Origin: Anaerolineales bacterium
GTDB lineage: Bacteria; Chloroflexota; Anaerolineae; Anaerolineales; UBA4823
Direction of reading: 5' to 3'
DNA length: 64,000 nucleotides
Assembly: GCA_003105035.1 (NCBI GenBank)
Contig: PQAL01000024.1
Coordinates: 113,671-177,670, forward strand
Below are positions 9,337-18,554 of this stretch, piece by piece. How positions within the stretch are numbered: position 1 is the stretch's first letter; each line of letters begins with the position of its first letter. A program made the translations under genes and the position numbers. The notes under the pieces were generated by a model. That model saw nothing but the letters and a program-made list of their open reading frames with translations. It searched no databases and was not told where the DNA came from.

Positions 9337-9405
9337 AGATGAACTCCTACGAGAATGCTATTAAAAGAAAAGGGTTACTCTTTGAGAACGGAAATTATAC
9401 CATGC

Positions 9406-10491
9406 CTACTCTTTGCCGCGGATGTACGCTTCCGTCATCTCACGGGCGATGTCATCTTTGAACTGCTTGGGTGGGGTTTTCATAAAATAGGAAGAAGGGC
9501 CGATGAGCGGACCAGCAATGTTCCGGTCGAGAGCGAGCTTGGCGCAACGGACAGCGTCTATGACCACACCTGCTGAATTGGGTGAATCCCAAACTTCTAA
9601 TTTAACTTCCAGGTTCAATGGCACATTCCCGAATGTCGTGCCTTCCATCCTTACATAACACCACTTACGGTCAGACAGCCAGGGGACATAATCACTCGGA
9701 CCGACGTGAACATCGGTCTCGGGCAGCGTGTAAGGGAGCATGCTGGTCACCGCGCCAGTCTTTGAAATTTTCTTGGATTCCAGCCGTTCACGCTCGAGCA
9801 TATTGAGGAAATCAGTGTTACCACCAAAATTTAACTGGTAGGTACGGTCCAGTTTTACACCCCGGTCGACAAACAGGCTGGTGAGCACCCGGTGAAGGAT
9901 GGTAGCACCCACCTGACTCTTGATGTCATCGCCAATGATGGGCAAATTACGCTCCTGAAAACGCTTAGACCAATATTCCGAGCTGGAGATAAAGACCGGG
10001 ATGGCATTCACAAACGCACAACCGGCTTCCAGGATCTGCTCAACATACCATTTCGTTGCCATTTCCGAACCGACTGGCAGGTAGTTGATAACAACATCGG
10101 TTTTGGTGTCTTTCAGGATGTTGATGATATCGGCAGTCGGCCCAGGGGCTTTCTTGACAACCTGTGACAGATATTTCCCCAACCCATCATGGGTCATCCC
10201 TCGAGCGACGGGCACATTCAGCTTGGGTACCTCAATGAATTTATAGGTATTATTTGGAAAGGCGTAGATGGCTTCGGATAAATCCTTGCCAACCTTGGTA
10301 TCCACCACATCAAATGCGGCGGAGAACTCGATATCTCGTATGTGATACCCGCCCAGGTTGACATGCATGATACCGGGGATCTTCTCATCTTTCTTAGCAT
10401 TCTGATAGAAAGATACCCCCTGAACCAGCGAAGAGGCACAATTACCGACACCGATAATGGCTACACGAACTTTTTTATCACCGTTACTCAC
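9406..10491 (-). CDS. ino1: Inositol-3-phosphate synthase
   Basis: NAD-dependent isomerisation of glucose-6-phosphate to myo-inositol-3-phosphate, the first step to inositol lipids and inositol-based solutes. 361 residues, the short actinobacterial/thermophile form rather than the ~500-residue eukaryotic form. N-terminal Rossmann motif [12 protein letters not shown], then the conserved GGNTDFLNM stretch in the catalytic half and [13 protein letters not shown] near the end. GTG start at 10491 is decided by an AGGAGG 7 bases upstream. Transcribed separately from the ruv genes, with about 70 bases to yebC. Confidence 0.94.
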   Translation of the reverse strand: MSNGDKKVRVAIIGVGNCASSLVQGVSFYQNAKKDEKIPGIMHVNLGGYHIRDIEFSAAFDVVDTKVGKDLSEAIYAFPNNTYKFIEVPKLNVPVARGMTHDGLGKYLSQVVKKAPGPTADIINILKDTKTDVVINYLPVGSEMATKWYVEQILEAGCAFVNAIPVFISSSEYWSKRFQERNLPIIGDDIKSQVGATILHRVLTSLFVDRGVKLDRTYQLNFGGNTDFLNMLERERLESKKISKTGAVTSMLPYTLPETDVHVGPSDYVPWLSDRKWCYVRMEGTTFGNVPLNLEVKLEVWDSPNSAGVVIDAVRCAKLALDRNIAGPLIGPSSYFMKTPPKQFKDDIAREMTEAYIRGKE

Positions 10492-10604
10492 AGAAATCCT
10501 CCTGGTTTAAAAAAAAATTAACCGGTAGATGATATCATTTGATACCTAAAACTGTCCATAGTAAATGAACTGAATCAGGCAGTATGCAGGATCAGCCATT
10601 GTCC

Positions 10605-10633
10605 TTGCCAAAGCATCCAGGCTAGATTATAAT
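10605..10633 (+). promoter_or_regulatory. Sigma-70-type promoter for tRNA-Pro
   Basis: TTGCCA at 10605-10610 and TATAAT at 10628-10633 with a 17-base spacer. The expected start point falls a few bases before the mature tRNA. Confidence 0.8.
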
Positions 10634-10643
10634 CCCACCCGTT

Positions 10644-10721
10644 CGGGGCGTAGCGCAGTCCGGCTAGCGCGCACGGTTCGGGTCCGTGAGGTCCCGAGTT
10701 CAAATCTCGGCGCCCCGACCA
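10644..10721 (+). tRNA. tRNA-Pro, anticodon CGG
   Basis: Full cloverleaf: 7-bp acceptor stem (CGGGGCG with CGCCCCG), anticodon stem CACGG/CCGTG around loop TTCGGGT, T arm CCGAG/CTCGG with loop TTCAAAT, and an encoded CCA end. The C1-G72 pair is typical of tRNA-Pro. Decodes CCG. Confidence 0.96.
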
Positions 10722-10734
10722 GCTTGCTGACCGC

Positions 10735-10770
10735 GAAATCTCCTTCAGGTTTGAAAGGAGATTTCTATTT
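10735..10770 (+). terminator. Intrinsic terminator after tRNA-Pro
   Basis: An 11-bp perfect stem (GAAATCTCCTT with AAGGAGATTTC) around a 9-base loop, then TATTT. It lies 14 bases after the tRNA. Confidence 0.75.
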
Positions 10771-10853
10771 AAGCTCATTTTGCATAATGAGTGAACATCA
10801 CTGATTGTTGGGAATGGATATTTAGAATAAAATTGGTGGATACCTATCCGTAA

Positions 10854-10891
10854 TTGGTTTATGGAGGGGATTGCTTCCCCTGATTAACCAA
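10854..10891 (+). other. Stem-loop upstream of the helicase-nuclease operon
   Basis: TTGGTT pairs with AACCAA, enclosing AGGGG/CCCCT. It lies about 60 bases before the first gene and could be a leader hairpin or a second terminator (it is followed by ATTTTGT). Confidence 0.35.
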
Positions 10892-10947
10892 ATTTTGTAA
10901 CCATACACACAGCGGACAGGCAAAAGGAACTTATCGAAATACCAGAA

Positions 10948-13059
10948 ATGGCCATCTTACATAGCCCTCAATACTCCTCTGACCAAACCAGGATCATCAA
11001 GCTTCCAATTGGCTCAAAAACCTTCCTTGAAGGACCTGCGGGAGTCGGGAAAACCACGATTGGCGTGGAGCGTATGCTGCACCTGATGGATACAGGTGTT
11101 TCAGGCAACACGATCCTGGTACTGGTCCCGCAACGCACCCTGGGAACTCCTTATATCCAGGCAATGAATTTACCAGGGGTAGTGGCGGGGGGAATGGTGA
11201 GCGTCCTGACCCACAGCGGTCTTGCTCAGAGGATGGTGGATCTGTTCTGGCCGCTTGTGGCGGGACCAGCTGGCTTCGCAAGACCCGAAGAGCAGCCGGT
11301 CTTTTTGACCCTGGAGACCGCGCAATATTACATGGCCCACCTTGTCCGCCCCCTTCTTGGCCAGGGTTACTTTGCTTCTCTTACAATGGATCGCAACCGG
11401 TTGTACAGCCAGATCATTGACAACCTGAATAAAGCCGCAGTTGTCGGCTTTCCATGCCAAGAAATTGGTGATCGATTAAAGACAGCATGGTCGGGTGAGC
11501 CAGGTCAGTCCAAAGTGTATGAAGAAGCCCAAGCCTGCGCTGCCCTCTTCAGGGGTTACTGCTTGCAGAACAATCTACTGGATTTCTCCTTGCAGATCGA
11601 GCTATTTTGGCAGCATCTGTGGAAATCGGAGCTATGCCAGCAATTTCTCATTCGTTCGTTCCGCCACCTTATCGTTGACAATATCGAAGAAGATGTGCCC
11701 ATTACCCATGACCTGCTGGCCGATTGGATTCCCCAAGCAGAGTCAAGCCTGGTGATTTACGATAGCCAGGCTGGTTACCGGCGCTTCCTGGGGGCAGATC
11801 CAGTTAGTGCATATCATATAAAAGAACTCTGTGACCAAAATTTTTCTTTAACGACGTCATTCGTTCCATCCCAGGAAATCCAATCCCTGTCTGTGTATTT
11901 GCGCGGTGCACTTGCACGGAATCCTGCTCCGAAACCAAAAATTGACCCCCGCCCGGCGATTGTGCATGAGACCCATACATATTATCCGCAAATGTTGGAT
12001 TGGATTGCTGCGCAGATCAGCCAGTTGATTGATGATGAGGGCATTGCTCCTCAGAATATCGCTGTCCTGGCGCCATTTCTCTCCGATTCACTGCGGTTCT
12101 CGATCGTCAACCGACTGGCCAACAGGGGCATCCCGGTAAAAACACACCGACCTTCACGCAGCCTGCGTGAGGAACCTGCCACATTTTGCCTGGTGACCTT
12201 TGCAGTATTAGCCCATCCTGCCTGGGGTATCATCCCCACCAAATTTGATGTTGCGCACAGCCTGATGCAAGCCATCGCCGGGATGGACCTGATCCGGGCG
12301 AAGCTCCTGACGGATATCGTATTCCGAATCCGTGCAGGCATCCCGACGCTCTCACCCTTCGAACAGATCATCCCGACCACCCAAGAGCGTATCTCCTATG
12401 TCTTGGGAGAAAAGTATGAAAGGCTGAGGCTATGGCTAGCTGAATACCAGCAGGCCAGCCCCGGTGAGCTGGATCATTTTATCAGCCGGCTTTTTGGAGA
12501 GATATTATCCCAAGCAGGGTATGGCTTCCACACCGACTATGATAAAGGCCAGGTGGCAGCAAACCTGGTCGATTCGATCCGGAAATTCCGGCGCGTGGTG
12601 GGCAATACCCTGCTCGAAACAGGCGTGGATATGGGTAAGGAATATATCCAGATGTTGAACGATGGAGTGATTGCTGCCCAATACATGCCTGCCTGGAAGG
12701 CGCAGACCGAGCAGGCTGTGTTTATTGCACCTGCGTATACATTTTTAACAAATAATTACCCGGTCGATGTCCAATTCTGGCTGGATATCGGCAACCGCAG
12801 CTGGTCTGAGCGGCTATACCAGCCTCTCACCCACCCCTATGTGCTGAGCAGAAACTGGCCCGGTGATAAAACCTGGACGGATTCAGAAGAAGTAGAAACC
12901 GGGGAGCAGGTGTTGAGCTCCCTGGTGTACGGGTTGTTGAATCGCTGCCGTAAACGTATCTACCTGGGGTTGAGCGAGTACAACGAACAGGGCTACGAGC
13001 AGCGCGGGCCACTGCTCCAGGCTTTCCACCACATCCTGCAAGGACTGGCCGAGGGTTGA
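10948..13059 (+). CDS. AddB-like helicase-fold subunit without nuclease domain
   Basis: 703 residues. Walker A motif GPAGVGKTT (about residues 29-37) at the N-terminus and general UvrD-like layout, but the rest of the helicase motifs are degenerate: the Walker B position reads LIVDNIEEDVP rather than DExx. This is how AddB subunits look (a superfamily-1 helicase fold that lost motor activity). Unlike AddB, it ends at about 700 residues and has no PD-(D/E)XK nuclease or cysteine cluster; those are found in the separate gene two places downstream. It is 7 bases before the UvrD-like gene. Inferred role: scanning or clamp subunit of a DNA-end resection complex. It could alternatively be an unrelated P-loop protein. 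Confidence 0.72.
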   Translation: MAILHSPQYSSDQTRIIKLPIGSKTFLEGPAGVGKTTIGVERMLHLMDTGVSGNTILVLVPQRTLGTPYIQAMNLPGVVAGGMVSVLTHSGLAQRMVDLFWPLVAGPAGFARPEEQPVFLTLETAQYYMAHLVRPLLGQGYFASLTMDRNRLYSQIIDNLNKAAVVGFPCQEIGDRLKTAWSGEPGQSKVYEEAQACAALFRGYCLQNNLLDFSLQIELFWQHLWKSELCQQFLIRSFRHLIVDNIEEDVPITHDLLADWIPQAESSLVIYDSQAGYRRFLGADPVSAYHIKELCDQNFSLTTSFVPSQEIQSLSVYLRGALARNPAPKPKIDPRPAIVHETHTYYPQMLDWIAAQISQLIDDEGIAPQNIAVLAPFLSDSLRFSIVNRLANRGIPVKTHRPSRSLREEPATFCLVTFAVLAHPAWGIIPTKFDVAHSLMQAIAGMDLIRAKLLTDIVFRIRAGIPTLSPFEQIIPTTQERISYVLGEKYERLRLWLAEYQQASPGELDHFISRLFGEILSQAGYGFHTDYDKGQVAANLVDSIRKFRRVVGNTLLETGVDMGKEYIQMLNDGVIAAQYMPAWKAQTEQAVFIAPAYTFLTNNYPVDVQFWLDIGNRSWSERLYQPLTHPYVLSRNWPGDKTWTDSEEVETGEQVLSSLVYGLLNRCRKRIYLGLSEYNEQGYEQRGPLLQAFHHILQGLAEG

Positions 13060-13066
13060 TCGAAGA

Positions 13067-15325
13067 ATGATGTTCAAACTTCGCCCCAAGCAGGAAGATA
13101 TATTAAAGTACACCCATGGCAAGATGGGGATTTCTGCTGTACCCGGCAGTGGAAAGACCTGGACATTGTCCTTTCTAGCTGCAGATTTGCTTAAACGCGG
13201 TATTCTCTTGGATGACCAGGAAATCCTGGTGGTCACCCTTGTCAATTCAGCAGTGGACAATTTCTACAACCGGATCAGCTCGTTTATCGAAAAGCGAGGG
13301 TTGATCCCCAATATCGGCTACCGAGTTCGGACGTTGCATGGTTTGGCACACGATATCGTTCGAGAACGTCCGGAACTGCTCGGGTTGGATTCGAATTTTC
13401 AGATCCTCGATGAAAGGGAATCGGACAACATCAGGGATGGTGTGGCTCAGGCATGGCTAACGAGCCACCCAAGCGAATTGGATGCATTCCTCGACCCCAA
13501 GCTTGAAGAGAATAAAAAAGACTGGGTGGTACGAGAAAAACTTCCAGACCTGGTGAATGATGTCGCTCGTAGTTTTATTCGGTATGCCAAAGATCACCAA
13601 TTTACACCAGAACACTTGCGCGAGCACATAAAACATTTGCCTGCCTCCCTTCCCCTTGCCGCGATGGGCGTGGAAATGTACGAAAATTATCAAAATGCGC
13701 TCATTTATCGCGGGGCGGTTGATTTTGATGACCTGATCCGCCTGGCTCTCACAGCCCTGGAATGGGATGCATCGCTGCTGGAACGCCTGCGCCACCGCTG
13801 GCCATATATCCTGGAAGATGAAGCCCAAGACAGCAGCTTGCTACAGGAGAAGATCCTCAACCTGCTGGCGGGAGAAACTGGCAATTGGGTGCGCGTGGGT
13901 GACCCGAACCAGGCGATTTACGAGACGTTTACCACTGCCAGCCCGGAGTATTTACGCGATTTTCTCCGGCGACCAGGCGTTCAGCAGAAGGAATTGCCCA
14001 ATTCAGGGCGCTCAACGCCTGGAATCATCAGGTTGGCCAATGGGTTGGTGCAGTGGACGAACGGGGAACATCCAAACACAGCCGTACAGGATGCTCTGCA
14101 GGCTTCGCCTCTGATCGAACCTACTCCCATCGATGACCCCCAGCCCAATCCGCCAGATGAGCTAACCTGCATCCATATCTCAACAAAGAAATATAAGCCA
14201 TCTGAAGAGATCCAGGCCGTGGCAGATAGCCTTGAACGGTGGTTGCCTGACCACCCGGAAGCGACGGTGGCAGTTCTGGTACCGCGCAACCTGAGGGCTT
14301 TCGATCTGGTTGACGAGCTACGCCATAGGCACATCCCTTACTATGACGATCTGCTGCGTAGCTCGAGCAGCACACGTTTTTCAGCTGGAAGCCTGGGAAA
14401 CATCCTGCAGTACCTGGCAGATCCCGGCTCATCCAGCAAGTTAGCCAAGGTGTACCGGGTCTGGAAGCGCGATAGCCGCCAAAATGAAGATGAAAATGCG
14501 CAGGTCGAAAAACAAGCCGAGTTGCTCCACAAAATCAGCCATGTTGAAGATTATTTGTGGCCGACAAGCGGATTAGACTGGCTGGAGGATTCCGGGTTGG
14601 AGGAACGGGCACCTGAAAGCTACACGCAATTCACGCAGTTCCGTTTCTTGGTGCGACGCTGGCAGGAAGCCGTGCTGCTGCCTATCGATCAGATCGTTCT
14701 GATGCTGGCCCAGGACCTATTGACCGATGCGGGCGAGCTGGCTGTGGCGTATAAGCTTTCAGAGCTGCTTGCCCGCGCTCAAGATGCCCATCCAGACTGG
14801 CGATTGCACCAGCTCTCTGATGAGCTGGCCATGATCGCGAAAAATGAGCGCAGATTTATTGGCTTCAGTGAAAGTGATTCAGGGTTCGAGCCAGATAAAC
14901 ACAAGGGGAAGGTGATCATCTCCACAATGCATAAAGCCAAAGGGCTGGAGTGGGACAGGGTGTATTTGATGTCGGTGAATAACTACGATTTCCCTTCCGG
15001 CCAGGGGGGTGATCCATATATTTCAGAAAAATATTTCATCAGGGATTCCTTGAATATCGAAGCGGAAGCCCTTGCCCAGCTGAATGTATTGGTGTCAAGT
15101 GACGAATACCATTGGTACCAGGAAGGAAAAGCGACATTCGCGGCACGGAATGACTACGCACGCGAGCGGCTACGCTTACTTTATGTTGGCGTCACGCGTG
15201 CCAAGAAGGAGCTGATCATCACCTGGAATGATGGGCGGCGCGGAGAAGCCCGGCCAGCCATACCACTCGTAGCGCTAGCTGCGTTCCAGGAACGCTCAGG
15301 AGAAAACCAACATGAGCCTACCTAG
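13067..15325 (+). CDS. UvrD/AddA-like ATP-dependent DNA helicase
   Basis: Superfamily 1A helicase, 752 residues, with all motor motifs: AVPGSGKT (motif I, about 24-31), DEAQDSS (motif II, about 250), GDPNQAIY (motif III), TMHKAKGLEWD (motif V) and YVGVTRAKKEL (motif VI) near the C-terminus. The chain ends about 40 residues after motif VI, so it lacks the C-terminal nuclease domain of AddA. Overlaps the next gene by 14 bases. Likely the 3'-5' motor of the complex formed with its two neighbours; generic UvrD repair function is the alternative. Confidence 0.9.
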   Translation: MMFKLRPKQEDILKYTHGKMGISAVPGSGKTWTLSFLAADLLKRGILLDDQEILVVTLVNSAVDNFYNRISSFIEKRGLIPNIGYRVRTLHGLAHDIVRERPELLGLDSNFQILDERESDNIRDGVAQAWLTSHPSELDAFLDPKLEENKKDWVVREKLPDLVNDVARSFIRYAKDHQFTPEHLREHIKHLPASLPLAAMGVEMYENYQNALIYRGAVDFDDLIRLALTALEWDASLLERLRHRWPYILEDEAQDSSLLQEKILNLLAGETGNWVRVGDPNQAIYETFTTASPEYLRDFLRRPGVQQKELPNSGRSTPGIIRLANGLVQWTNGEHPNTAVQDALQASPLIEPTPIDDPQPNPPDELTCIHISTKKYKPSEEIQAVADSLERWLPDHPEATVAVLVPRNLRAFDLVDELRHRHIPYYDDLLRSSSSTRFSAGSLGNILQYLADPGSSSKLAKVYRVWKRDSRQNEDENAQVEKQAELLHKISHVEDYLWPTSGLDWLEDSGLEERAPESYTQFTQFRFLVRRWQEAVLLPIDQIVLMLAQDLLTDAGELAVAYKLSELLARAQDAHPDWRLHQLSDELAMIAKNERRFIGFSESDSGFEPDKHKGKVIISTMHKAKGLEWDRVYLMSVNNYDFPSGQGGDPYISEKYFIRDSLNIEAEALAQLNVLVSSDEYHWYQEGKATFAARNDYARERLRLLYVGVTRAKKELIITWNDGRRGEARPAIPLVALAAFQERSGENQHEPT

Positions 15326-16166
15326 GGGATTTATCTTCAGCCAAAGCAGCCTGCAGGATTACGTGGATTGCCAACGACGCTTCCAGCTGCGTTACCTCCT
15401 GCATCAAAAATGGCCAGCGGTGGAAGCTGAGCCATATCTAGAAAATGAGCGCAGGATCGACCAGGGATCGAAATTCCACCAGATTGTCCACCAGCATCTG
15501 GTGGGTGTGCCAGAGAACGAGATAAAGATCTCAATCGCGAATGATGAAGTGCTCGAAGCCTGGTGGAATAACTACTTGCATTCAATTCGTGATGGAGTGC
15601 TTGCATCTATTCAGCTAGATAACAATCCGCATTTCGAAGAGCTCACTCTGTCCGCCCCGGTGGGTGATTTCCGCGTTTTGGCTAAATATGACCTGCTATT
15701 GTGCCAAACTGATGGAAAATGGCTCATCTTTGACTGGAAGACCTCTGAAAACCACCCAAAACGAAAATGGCTGGCAAACCGCCTGCAGACTCATATCTAC
15801 CCCTATATATTGAGCAAGGCAGGTGCATGCTTAGGCGGTGGGGAGGCAATTGATCCTGACCTGGTTGAAATGATCTACTGGTTCACCAATTTCCCGGAAC
15901 AGCCGGAACGTTTCTCCTACAATCAGGCCAGCTATAACGATGATCTACGGACGATAAGCAGTCTGATTGCAGCGATCGATCAAAAAACTGAAGCCATCTT
16001 CCCGCTGACTCCCGATACCAGGCGTTGCCTGTACTGCACCTACCGCTCTTTGTGTAATCGGGGAGTGGAAGCTGGAGATATCCACCATCTCGAGGAATGG
16101 CTGGAACCGGATGCACCCGATGAATTACGCATCGATTTCGACCAGATCGGAGAAATCGAGTTTTAA
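15312..16166 (+). CDS. Free-standing AddB-type PD-(D/E)XK nuclease with iron-sulfur cysteines
   Basis: 284 residues. Nuclease core: Asp127 in KYDLLL, then Asp141-Trp-Lys143 in IFDWKTS, and the QxxxY helix motif (Gln159, Tyr163). Four cysteines match the Fe-S staple of AddB/Cas4 nucleases: Cys20 in YVDCQRRFQLRY at the N-terminus and Cys239-x2-Cys242-x5-Cys248 near the C-terminus. The CxxCx5C spacing is that of AddB. Start overlaps the helicase gene by 14 bases and the stop shares a base with the recJ start (TAATG), so production is coupled. Likely nuclease subunit of the complex with the two upstream proteins. Cas4 was considered but no CRISPR genes are near. Confidence 0.85.
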   Translation: MSLPRGFIFSQSSLQDYVDCQRRFQLRYLLHQKWPAVEAEPYLENERRIDQGSKFHQIVHQHLVGVPENEIKISIANDEVLEAWWNNYLHSIRDGVLASIQLDNNPHFEELTLSAPVGDFRVLAKYDLLLCQTDGKWLIFDWKTSENHPKRKWLANRLQTHIYPYILSKAGACLGGGEAIDPDLVEMIYWFTNFPEQPERFSYNQASYNDDLRTISSLIAAIDQKTEAIFPLTPDTRRCLYCTYRSLCNRGVEAGDIHHLEEWLEPDAPDELRIDFDQIGEIEF

Positions 16167-18487
16167 TGGGTATGCTGAGAACCTGGCTTGAACCTCATGA
16201 AGTAAGCGTGCCCGAAAGTTACTGGCGGGTAATCGGTGGCAACCGGCTGGTCAGCCAGGTTCTATATTCCCGCGGTCTGGTCGAAGTCAATACTGCCAAG
16301 GCGTTCTTATCGCCCGAAGAATACCAACCCGCGGCTCCGATCGAGCTTCCCAATCTCGACCAGGCAGTAAGGATCATCCAGGAAGCCATACATAACAACA
16401 AGCGTATTGGCATCTGGGGCGATTTCGATGTGGATGGGCAGACCTCGACGACCGTATTGGTTACCGCCCTGAAAGCACTGGGTGGAAACGTGATCTATCA
16501 TATTCCAGTCCGGGCGGAAGAATCCCACGGCATCAGCCTGCCGGGATTGAAGAAATTCCTGAAGCATGGCTTGGATCTGATCATTACTTGCGACACAGGC
16601 ATTTCTGCGCATGAAGCGATCGATTATGCCGTAGGGAAGCAGGTGTCAGTGGTGATCACTGACCACCATGACATTCAGGAAAGCCTGCCAAACGCCAGTG
16701 CGATTATTAACCCCAAGATGTTGCCACCTAGTCATCCTTTGAGCACCCTCCCGGGTGTGGGCGTGGCCTATAAGCTGCTGGAAGGATTATGGCACCACGA
16801 AGGAAAAGGCCTTCCACCTGCAGATCACCTGGACCTTGTGGCGTTGGGTATCATCGCTGACCTGGCATTATTAAAAGGCGATACGCGTTACCTGGCCCAA
16901 ATTGGACTAGAGAGTTTGCGGCACACCAAACGGCCAGGATTGCAATCCATTTTTGAACTGACCGAGCTCACCCAGGCGAACATCACTGAAGAGCATGTTG
17001 GGTTTATCCTGGCACCCCGCATGAACGCTCTGGGAAGGCTGGATGATGCCAATAGCATGGTCGAGCTGCTGATGACTCAGGATAAGGGCCGGGCTGCGGT
17101 ATTGGCCCTCGAGCTGGAGCGATTGAATGCCCAACGTAAACTGCTTACTGACCAGGTGTATGAAGCTGCCCAGGCTCAATTGTCAGCCGAGCCGAGGCTT
17201 TTAGATACACCGGTTCTGGTGTTATCCCATCCAAGCTGGCCAGCAGGGGTGATCGGGATCGTGGCTGCGCGCCTGGTGGAGCAGTATCATCGGCCGGTAA
17301 TCATGCTATCCGCCCCGGTAGGTGAGATGGCGCGTGGCTCAGCCAGGTCTATCGAAGGGATCAATATCACCCAAGCTATCGCGGCTAACCAGAGGTTACT
17401 GCAAGGTTTTGGTGGTCACCCGATGGCAGCCGGATTATCCATCGACCCAGCCCTAATTCCTGAATTTCGCCAGGCTATCTCTACCACTATCCAGGGGCTG
17501 GGCATCGAAGTTCAAAAGGAAAAAGACCTGCAGATCGATGGTTACCTTAATTTATCGGAATTATCCCTGGGATTGGTGGAGGATTTTGAGCGCCTGGCAC
17601 CCTTTGGAGCAGGAAATTCACCATTGGTATTCGCTACCCGCAATTTGAGCCTGACCGGTTATGCCGCAGTGGGTCGAAACGCTGATCACCTTCAGCTCAC
17701 GGTTGAGGACGAATTAGGTTATAGCATGCGGTCCATCTGGTGGCACGGTGCAGGACTCCCCCTCCCAGAAACGAGATTCGACCTAGCATATGCAGTCCGA
17801 GCTAGTACATACAAGGGTCAACGTGATGTACAGATCGAATGGGTTGATTACCGTGTTCAAGAAGCCGAGGCGATATCGTTACAAGGTAAGAAACGACCCA
17901 TAGAAGTGGTCGATATGAGGGATGAAGCTGATCCGATGTCGAAGCTGAACATACTGAGCAAGAATCAGGTGCTAAGTGTATGGGGAGAAGCAGGAGCCAG
18001 GTTGCAGGTGACATGCTTCGATAGATTTTCCATCCCAGGGGCTGAGAACCTGGTCATTTGGACCATTCCTCCTGGACCATCAGAAATCAGAGCCGTGCTT
18101 GATAAAGTTAAACCAACCAGGGTGTACTTGTTCGCGATTAATCCAGGGATGGATGAGCCGGATGAATTCCTGAAACGTTTGGTTGGGCTGATAAAATACC
18201 GTATCAAAAATTCTCTGGGGAGAGTCAATGTTATGGAATTAGCGGCTACAATGGCGCAGACTCCGCTGACCATTCGGGCAGGTCTTGACTGGCTAATTGA
18301 GCGGGGTATGATCGTTGTCGAGTCAAAAAAAGGGGAGGAGATCTGCCTGTCTGAAGGCACAAACAAGCCCAACGAAGGATTCGATCTGCAGGAAACCCCA
18401 CTGGACGCACGGTTAAAGGAAAGCAAAGCATTTCGTAGCTATTACCTCAAGGCGGATAAGGATCGCCTGATAATATCCACGGAATAA
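16166..18487 (+). CDS. recJ: Single-stranded-DNA-specific exonuclease RecJ
   Basis: 5'-3' exonuclease of the DHH phosphoesterase superfamily. 773 residues, the long form as in Bacillus. Motifs: GDFDVDGQTSTT (motif I), TDHHD (DHH motif), GGHPMAAGLS (DHHA1 domain), followed by an OB-fold region and a C-terminal extension of about 200 residues. ATG at 16166 overlaps the nuclease stop by one base; recJ closes the four-gene operon. In end-resection, RecJ works on 5' ends alongside helicases, which fits its neighbours. Confidence 0.94.
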   Translation: MGMLRTWLEPHEVSVPESYWRVIGGNRLVSQVLYSRGLVEVNTAKAFLSPEEYQPAAPIELPNLDQAVRIIQEAIHNNKRIGIWGDFDVDGQTSTTVLVTALKALGGNVIYHIPVRAEESHGISLPGLKKFLKHGLDLIITCDTGISAHEAIDYAVGKQVSVVITDHHDIQESLPNASAIINPKMLPPSHPLSTLPGVGVAYKLLEGLWHHEGKGLPPADHLDLVALGIIADLALLKGDTRYLAQIGLESLRHTKRPGLQSIFELTELTQANITEEHVGFILAPRMNALGRLDDANSMVELLMTQDKGRAAVLALELERLNAQRKLLTDQVYEAAQAQLSAEPRLLDTPVLVLSHPSWPAGVIGIVAARLVEQYHRPVIMLSAPVGEMARGSARSIEGINITQAIAANQRLLQGFGGHPMAAGLSIDPALIPEFRQAISTTIQGLGIEVQKEKDLQIDGYLNLSELSLGLVEDFERLAPFGAGNSPLVFATRNLSLTGYAAVGRNADHLQLTVEDELGYSMRSIWWHGAGLPLPETRFDLAYAVRASTYKGQRDVQIEWVDYRVQEAEAISLQGKKRPIEVVDMRDEADPMSKLNILSKNQVLSVWGEAGARLQVTCFDRFSIPGAENLVIWTIPPGPSEIRAVLDKVKPTRVYLFAINPGMDEPDEFLKRLVGLIKYRIKNSLGRVNVMELAATMAQTPLTIRAGLDWLIERGMIVVESKKGEEICLSEGTNKPNEGFDLQETPLDARLKESKAFRSYYLKADKDRLIISTE

Positions 18488-18511
18488 ACTTAAATAATCA
18501 AAGGAAGTAGT

Positions 18512-18531
18512 TAGGCAAACATCCTTGCCTA
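18512..18531 (+). other. Small hairpin after recJ
   Basis: TAGGCAA pairs perfectly with TTGCCTA around a 6-base loop, 25 bases after the recJ stop. There is no T-run after it, so terminator activity is doubtful. Confidence 0.35.
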
Positions 18532-18554
18532 CTTTGGATTGTTTCATTAAAATC

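Noticed and set aside
15312..16166. Possible Cas4 gene
   Set aside because: The iron-sulfur nuclease is like Cas4, but no CRISPR array or cas gene lies in the window and the helicase neighbours fit AddB.
18512..18531. recJ terminator
   Set aside because: The hairpin is perfect but short and has no T-run; it is listed as a hairpin only.
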